Below, in pieces: positions 60,623 through 64,000 of a stretch of 64,000 bases of DNA. This stretch comes from Citrobacter freundii ATCC 8090 = MTCC 1658 = NBRC 12681 (GTDB taxonomy: Bacteria > Pseudomonadota > Gammaproteobacteria > Enterobacterales > Enterobacteriaceae), in NCBI RefSeq assembly GCF_011064845.1, contig NZ_CP049015.1, positions 496,001 through 560,000 of the forward strand, in the 5' to 3' direction. Numbering within the stretch: the stretch's first letter is position 1; every line of letters starts with the position of its first letter. Made by a program: the position numbers and the translations under genes. The notes beneath the pieces were generated by a model. It ran no database searches, was not told the DNA's origin, and worked only from the letters and a program-made list of their open reading frames with translations.

Positions 60623-61366
60623 TCAGAGTTGCTTAACGATACCCAGACGCACGGCGTAATCATTTTCATGATTTCCGTGGTCATTGATGTAGGTTTTATC
60701 AAGAGACACTAGCTCAACATACGGGGTCCAGCCATCGTCCAGTTTATAATTGAACGCCACGGTATGCTCCCAATACGTATCATCACCCGTTCCCTGGTCG
60801 ACACCATCCTGCCAGCGGAAGCGGGGATTATAAGACATGCCAAACTTGCCGATATTATAGGCAAACCAGATATCGAACTGGTGAGATTGACGGCGAGTGT
60901 AACCGCTGCCGTCTAATTCTCTGTCACTGTGTGAGTCATTTACGGTGTTATAGCGATAACGCGCGGAGAGATTAAGTCCATTATCAAAAGACTTCCATCC
61001 CTGAATAAAGGGACGGTAATGCGTGTTGCTGGTGGTAAATACAGTAACCATCCCCGGCGCAATTGCATAACCATCGCCTAAATCAAAACGCCAGCGTGTT
61101 TCTATTTCTTGAGCGGCTTCAGTGACACCTTTATCATCGGGGTCGTTACGATCGGTATCGCCAAAAAATGTGTCATTGTGATTTTGTGCAGCCTCAACGG
61201 AAAAATAAAATCCATTATCGGCCTGGTGCATGACTTTAATACGTGAGTCATTAACGTCAGAGTTGGTGTTATGACCAAAGCGTAAATCAACAGCAGTATT
61301 TCCACACCATCCCTGGCTGCTAATCAGTAATGCTGAAAGAGAACATGTTCTAATAAGATTTTTCAT
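60623..61366 (-). CDS. KdgM-family outer-membrane porin
   Basis: A 247-aa beta-barrel protein with a signal peptide (residues 1-21, ending SQGWCG). The alternating strands such as RIKVMHQADNGFYFSVEAAQNH, LNLSARYRYNTVND and the C-terminal NDYAVRLGIVKQL are typical of the KdgM/NanC/OmpL 12-strand porins, which take acidic sugars or oligosaccharides across the outer membrane. A negatively charged glycosyl-glycerate would suit such a channel. It lies between the regulator gene and treC, and presumably serves the PTS operon. Confidence 0.85.
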   Translation of the reverse strand: MKNLIRTCSLSALLISSQGWCGNTAVDLRFGHNTNSDVNDSRIKVMHQADNGFYFSVEAAQNHNDTFFGDTDRNDPDDKGVTEAAQEIETRWRFDLGDGYAIAPGMVTVFTTSNTHYRPFIQGWKSFDNGLNLSARYRYNTVNDSHSDRELDGSGYTRRQSHQFDIWFAYNIGKFGMSYNPRFRWQDGVDQGTGDDTYWEHTVAFNYKLDDGWTPYVELVSLDKTYINDHGNHENDYAVRLGIVKQL

Positions 61367-61480
61367 AATATCCTGCCGGGTTATATAATAAGAGGCAGGG
61401 GTATTTTTGTTTTATTCTCCAGCGCTTGTAAATTTTATCATGGTACATTTCAGGTATCGCTATACGTCACTCCTGAATTG

Positions 61481-61521
61481 AATAATAAAAGATACGGATA
61501 AAGATGCTTATCCGTATCTTT
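61481..61521 (-). terminator. Strong terminator of the treBC operon
   Basis: A 14-bp stem AAAGATACGGATAA / TTATCCGTATCTTT (61488-61501 with 61508-61521), 6-nt loop. On the minus strand it is followed by TTTTATTATT. It lies 7 nt after the treC stop codon. Confidence 0.9.
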
Positions 61522-61527
61522 GCGGCG

Positions 61528-63180
61528 TTACTTCTGCAACCACCAGACGGCCTCAAAAGGACGTAGTGTCATGTCCCCAGGTTGGCTGGCGACCTCGGCA
61601 TAGTTGTGCATCAGCACCTGCCAGTTTCCATCGGCCAAGGCTGGCTGCCAGTTCTGGAAGTCATCGCTCAGATTAGCAATGACCAGCAGCCGCTGCCCTT
61701 GCCACTCGCGTTGGTAACACCACAGATGTGGGCTGTCCGGTAACAGATCCTGATAGTTGCCCCAGGTAATAACTGGCTCCGCTTTGCGCAATGCGATCAG
61801 TTTCTGATAGGTGTAGAACACCGAGTCGGTATCGTTCAGTGCTGCAACCACGTTGATCTCCGCCGCGTTGTCACACAGATTGATCCATGGCTCGCCCTCG
61901 GTAAAGCCCGCGTGTTGGCTGGCATCCCACTGCATCGGCGTGCGGCTGTTATCGCGGGATTTACTGGCGAGGATCGCCAGCAGTTCGTCGGCATCCCGCC
62001 CCTGACCGTTCAGTTCGGCAAACATGTTATGGCTTTCCACATCGCGATAATCGGTAATCTGGCTGAAGTGCGGGTTGGTCATGCCGATCTCTTCACCCTG
62101 GTAGATATAGGGCGTGCCCTGCATGCCATGCAGCACCATCGCCAGCATTTTGGCCGACGGAATGCGGTATTTACCTTCATCGCCAAAACGCGACACGATG
62201 CGCGGCTGATCGTGGTTACACCAGAACAGCGCGTTCCAGGCCTGATTGTGCATGCCTTGCTGCCAGTGACGGAACAGGGTTTTCAGCGCGACATAATCGG
62301 GTTTGGCTAACGTCCACTTCTCACCGTTGGGGTAATCCACTTTCAGGTGGTGAAAGTTAAAGGTCATCGACAGTTCGCTGCCATCGAGCGCGGCGTACTG
62401 CTGGCAATTTTCCAGTGTGGTGGAAGACATCTCGCCCACCGTCATCAGGCCGCGTGGCGTGAAGACGTCGCGGTTCATCTCGCGTAAAAACGCATGCGCG
62501 CGCGGGCCGTCGGTATAAAAACGCCGCCCATCGCCGTCGGGATCGTGCGGGAAGTCCTGATCTTTAGAGATAAGATTCACCACGTCGAGGCGTAATCCGT
62601 CCACGCCGCGATCGGCCCAGAACTCACAGACTTTTTTTAGCTCGGCGCGTACCGCCGGATTTTCCCAGTTCAGATCGGCCTGCTCCGGAGCAAAGAGGTG
62701 CAGATAGTACTGCTCGCTTTCGGCGTGCCAGCCCCAGGCGTTACCGCCAAATTTGGAACGCCAGTTATTCGGCGGGCTGTCTGGCGTGCCGTCGCGCCAG
62801 AGATAAAACTGACGATACGGGCTGTCTTTATCCAGCGCTTCACGAAACCAGGCGTGCTGGGTTGAGGTGTGGTTAAACACCATATCGAGAATAATACGGA
62901 TGCCGCGCGCTTTCGCCTGCGCCACCAGTTCGTCAAAATCTTCCAGCGTACCGTAGGCCGGATCGACAGACAGGTAATCCGCGACGTCGTAACCGTTATC
63001 AACCTGCGGCGAAATATAGAACGGCGTCAGCCAGATGGCATCAACGCCCAGTTTTTGCAGATAGTCGAGGCGCTGCGTCACGCCGCGTAAATCGCCGGTG
63101 CCGCTGCCGGTAGTGTCCTGAAAACTCTTGGGGTAAACCTGATAGATAACGCCGTTTTGCCACCAGTGGGGAATATTCAT
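61528..63180 (-). CDS. treC: Trehalose-6-phosphate hydrolase TreC
   Basis: Cytoplasmic GH13 enzyme that splits trehalose 6-phosphate, delivered by TreB, into glucose and glucose 6-phosphate. The 550-aa protein has the nucleophile region GLRLDVVNLISK, the acid region MTVGEMSSTTLENC and the FWCNHDQPRIVSRFG motif. The start is the ATG at 63180 (MNIPHWWQNGVIYQVYPKSF), with AGGAAACAACC upstream. A frame open to 63276 overlaps treB and is rejected. It follows treB by 49 nt. Confidence 0.97.
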   Translation of the reverse strand: MNIPHWWQNGVIYQVYPKSFQDTTGSGTGDLRGVTQRLDYLQKLGVDAIWLTPFYISPQVDNGYDVADYLSVDPAYGTLEDFDELVAQAKARGIRIILDMVFNHTSTQHAWFREALDKDSPYRQFYLWRDGTPDSPPNNWRSKFGGNAWGWHAESEQYYLHLFAPEQADLNWENPAVRAELKKVCEFWADRGVDGLRLDVVNLISKDQDFPHDPDGDGRRFYTDGPRAHAFLREMNRDVFTPRGLMTVGEMSSTTLENCQQYAALDGSELSMTFNFHHLKVDYPNGEKWTLAKPDYVALKTLFRHWQQGMHNQAWNALFWCNHDQPRIVSRFGDEGKYRIPSAKMLAMVLHGMQGTPYIYQGEEIGMTNPHFSQITDYRDVESHNMFAELNGQGRDADELLAILASKSRDNSRTPMQWDASQHAGFTEGEPWINLCDNAAEINVVAALNDTDSVFYTYQKLIALRKAEPVITWGNYQDLLPDSPHLWCYQREWQGQRLLVIANLSDDFQNWQPALADGNWQVLMHNYAEVASQPGDMTLRPFEAVWWLQK

Positions 63181-63229
63181 GGTTGTTTCCTGGAAATACG
63201 CTGGGGCGCAACTGCGCCCCGAAGAAAAG

Positions 63230-64000
63230 TTAGATAATTTGTAATGTGCCCAGACGGTATTTACGCTGGTAAACAAATGAGGTCAGTATCATTGGGATAA
63301 CAATCGCAATGACCATCGCCATGCCAAATACCTGCCAATAAGTCGGCTGGATGGAGAGGATGCCCGGCAAACCGCCGACGCCAATCCCGTTTGCCAGCAC
63401 ACCGTTCAGGCCGCACAGCAGTCCGGCGAGACCGGAGCCGATCATCGCGCACAGCATCGGGAAGCGGTATTTCAGGTTGATCCCGTACATTGCTGGTTCA
63501 GTTACTCCAAGATAAGCAGAGATCGCGGCAGGAACGGAGATTTCACGTTCGTTGTGCTTGCGACTGGAGATAATGATCCCGACCACCGCAGAAGCCTGAG
63601 CGATATTCGACAGTGCGATCAGTGGCCATACCGGCGTGCCGCCCATGCTCTGAATCATCTGCATGTCGATAGCCAGTGTGGTCTGATGCACACCGGTGAT
63701 CACCAGCGGGGCGTACAGGAAGCCGAACAGAGCCGCGCCAATCGGAGCAAAACTGCCGGTCAGCAGATGGCGGACCGCAAACGCGACACCGTCGCCGATC
63801 ATGCGGCCAAACGGACCGATAAAGGCGTGCGCAAGGAATACCGCAAGGATCAGCGAACACACCGGGACGATCACCAGATACAGGTAATCCGGCACGATGC
63901 GCTTCATGCGTGTTTCAATAAACCCGAGCGCCAGCCCGGCCAACAATGCCGGAATGACCTGCGCCTGGTAGCCCACTTTCTCAATGCTGAACAGGCCGAA
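63230..64000 (-). CDS. treB: PTS trehalose-specific EIIBC component TreB (C-terminal part; cut by window)
   Basis: The C-terminal 256 residues of the trehalose permease, read from the window edge as FGLFSIEKVGYQAQVIPALL onward. EIIC membrane segments and the conserved GVTEPAMYGINLKYRFPML motif match E. coli TreB closely. The N-terminal EIIB domain lies outside the window. TreB imports trehalose as trehalose 6-phosphate for TreC. Confidence 0.96.
   Translation of the reverse strand, partial: FGLFSIEKVGYQAQVIPALLAGLALGFIETRMKRIVPDYLYLVIVPVCSLILAVFLAHAFIGPFGRMIGDGVAFAVRHLLTGSFAPIGAALFGFLYAPLVITGVHQTTLAIDMQMIQSMGGTPVWPLIALSNIAQASAVVGIIISSRKHNEREISVPAAISAYLGVTEPAMYGINLKYRFPMLCAMIGSGLAGLLCGLNGVLANGIGVGGLPGILSIQPTYWQVFGMAMVIAIVIPMILTSFVYQRKYRLGTLQII

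Overview
The window is chromosomal DNA of an enteric bacterium of the family Enterobacteriaceae. It keeps the gene order of the E. coli/Salmonella 95-minute region: cycA, ytfE, ytfF, qorB/qorR, cpdB, cysQ, ytfJ, ytfK, ytfL, msrA, tamA, tamB, ytfP, ppa, ytfQRT-yjfF, fbp, mpl, yjgA, pmbA, cybC, nrdG, nrdD, treC, treB. Proteins along this backbone look near-identical to the E. coli ones. REP and ERIC repeats of enterobacterial type occupy many gaps. The accessory content suggests Citrobacter or a close relative. That genus call is inference. No rRNA, tRNA, CRISPR array or insertion sequence was seen.

Layout. 1-11.3 kb: transport and stress genes (cycA partial, NsrR-controlled ytfE, an extra Tsr/Tar-like chemoreceptor with a sigma-28 promoter, ytfF with an extra AraC-type regulator, qorB/qorR, cpdB, cysQ, ytfJ, ytfK). 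11.3-12.7 kb: ytfL (paeA). 12.9-21.4 kb: an inserted catabolic block between ytfL and msrA, made of a LacI regulator facing an operon of four Gfo/Idh/MocA oxidoreductases, a GPH-type sugar symporter and a cytoplasmic clan GH-A glycoside hydrolase. 21.4-28.1 kb: msrA and the tamA-tamB-ytfP operon. 28.1-30.1 kb: an AT-rich island with an Hcp protein fused to an HExxH metallopeptidase-like domain, followed at zero spacing by a small CxxC protein that is probably its immunity partner. 30.1-41.97 kb: ppa, the galactofuranose ABC transporter, a chemoreceptor with no periplasmic domain, fbp, mpl, yjgA, pmbA, cybC.

42.0-49.7 kb: a nine-gene block with an unassigned substrate (PRD protein, SFCGS protein, DUF4312, DUF4311, DUF4310, amidohydrolase, DgaE-like PLP lyase, DgaF-like aldolase, PRD/EIIB/EIIA regulator), preceded by a perfect 20-bp palindrome. 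49.7-50.3 kb: a RelBE toxin-antitoxin pair. 50.3-53.1 kb: nrdG and nrdD, with two FNR-like boxes upstream. 53.4-61.4 kb: an inserted PTS operon (EIIBC, GH38 mannosidase split by an in-frame amber codon, GH13 sucrose-phosphorylase-family enzyme, EIIA with a C-terminal membrane segment), an RpiR-type regulator and a KdgM-family porin. This looks like uptake and breakdown of alpha-glycosyl-glycerates or related alpha-glycosides. 61.5-64 kb: treC and the end of treB.

The best candidates for undescribed biology are the SFCGS/DUF4310-4312 block, the four-oxidoreductase block and the Hcp-metallopeptidase pair. The split mannosidase is the clearest sequence anomaly.
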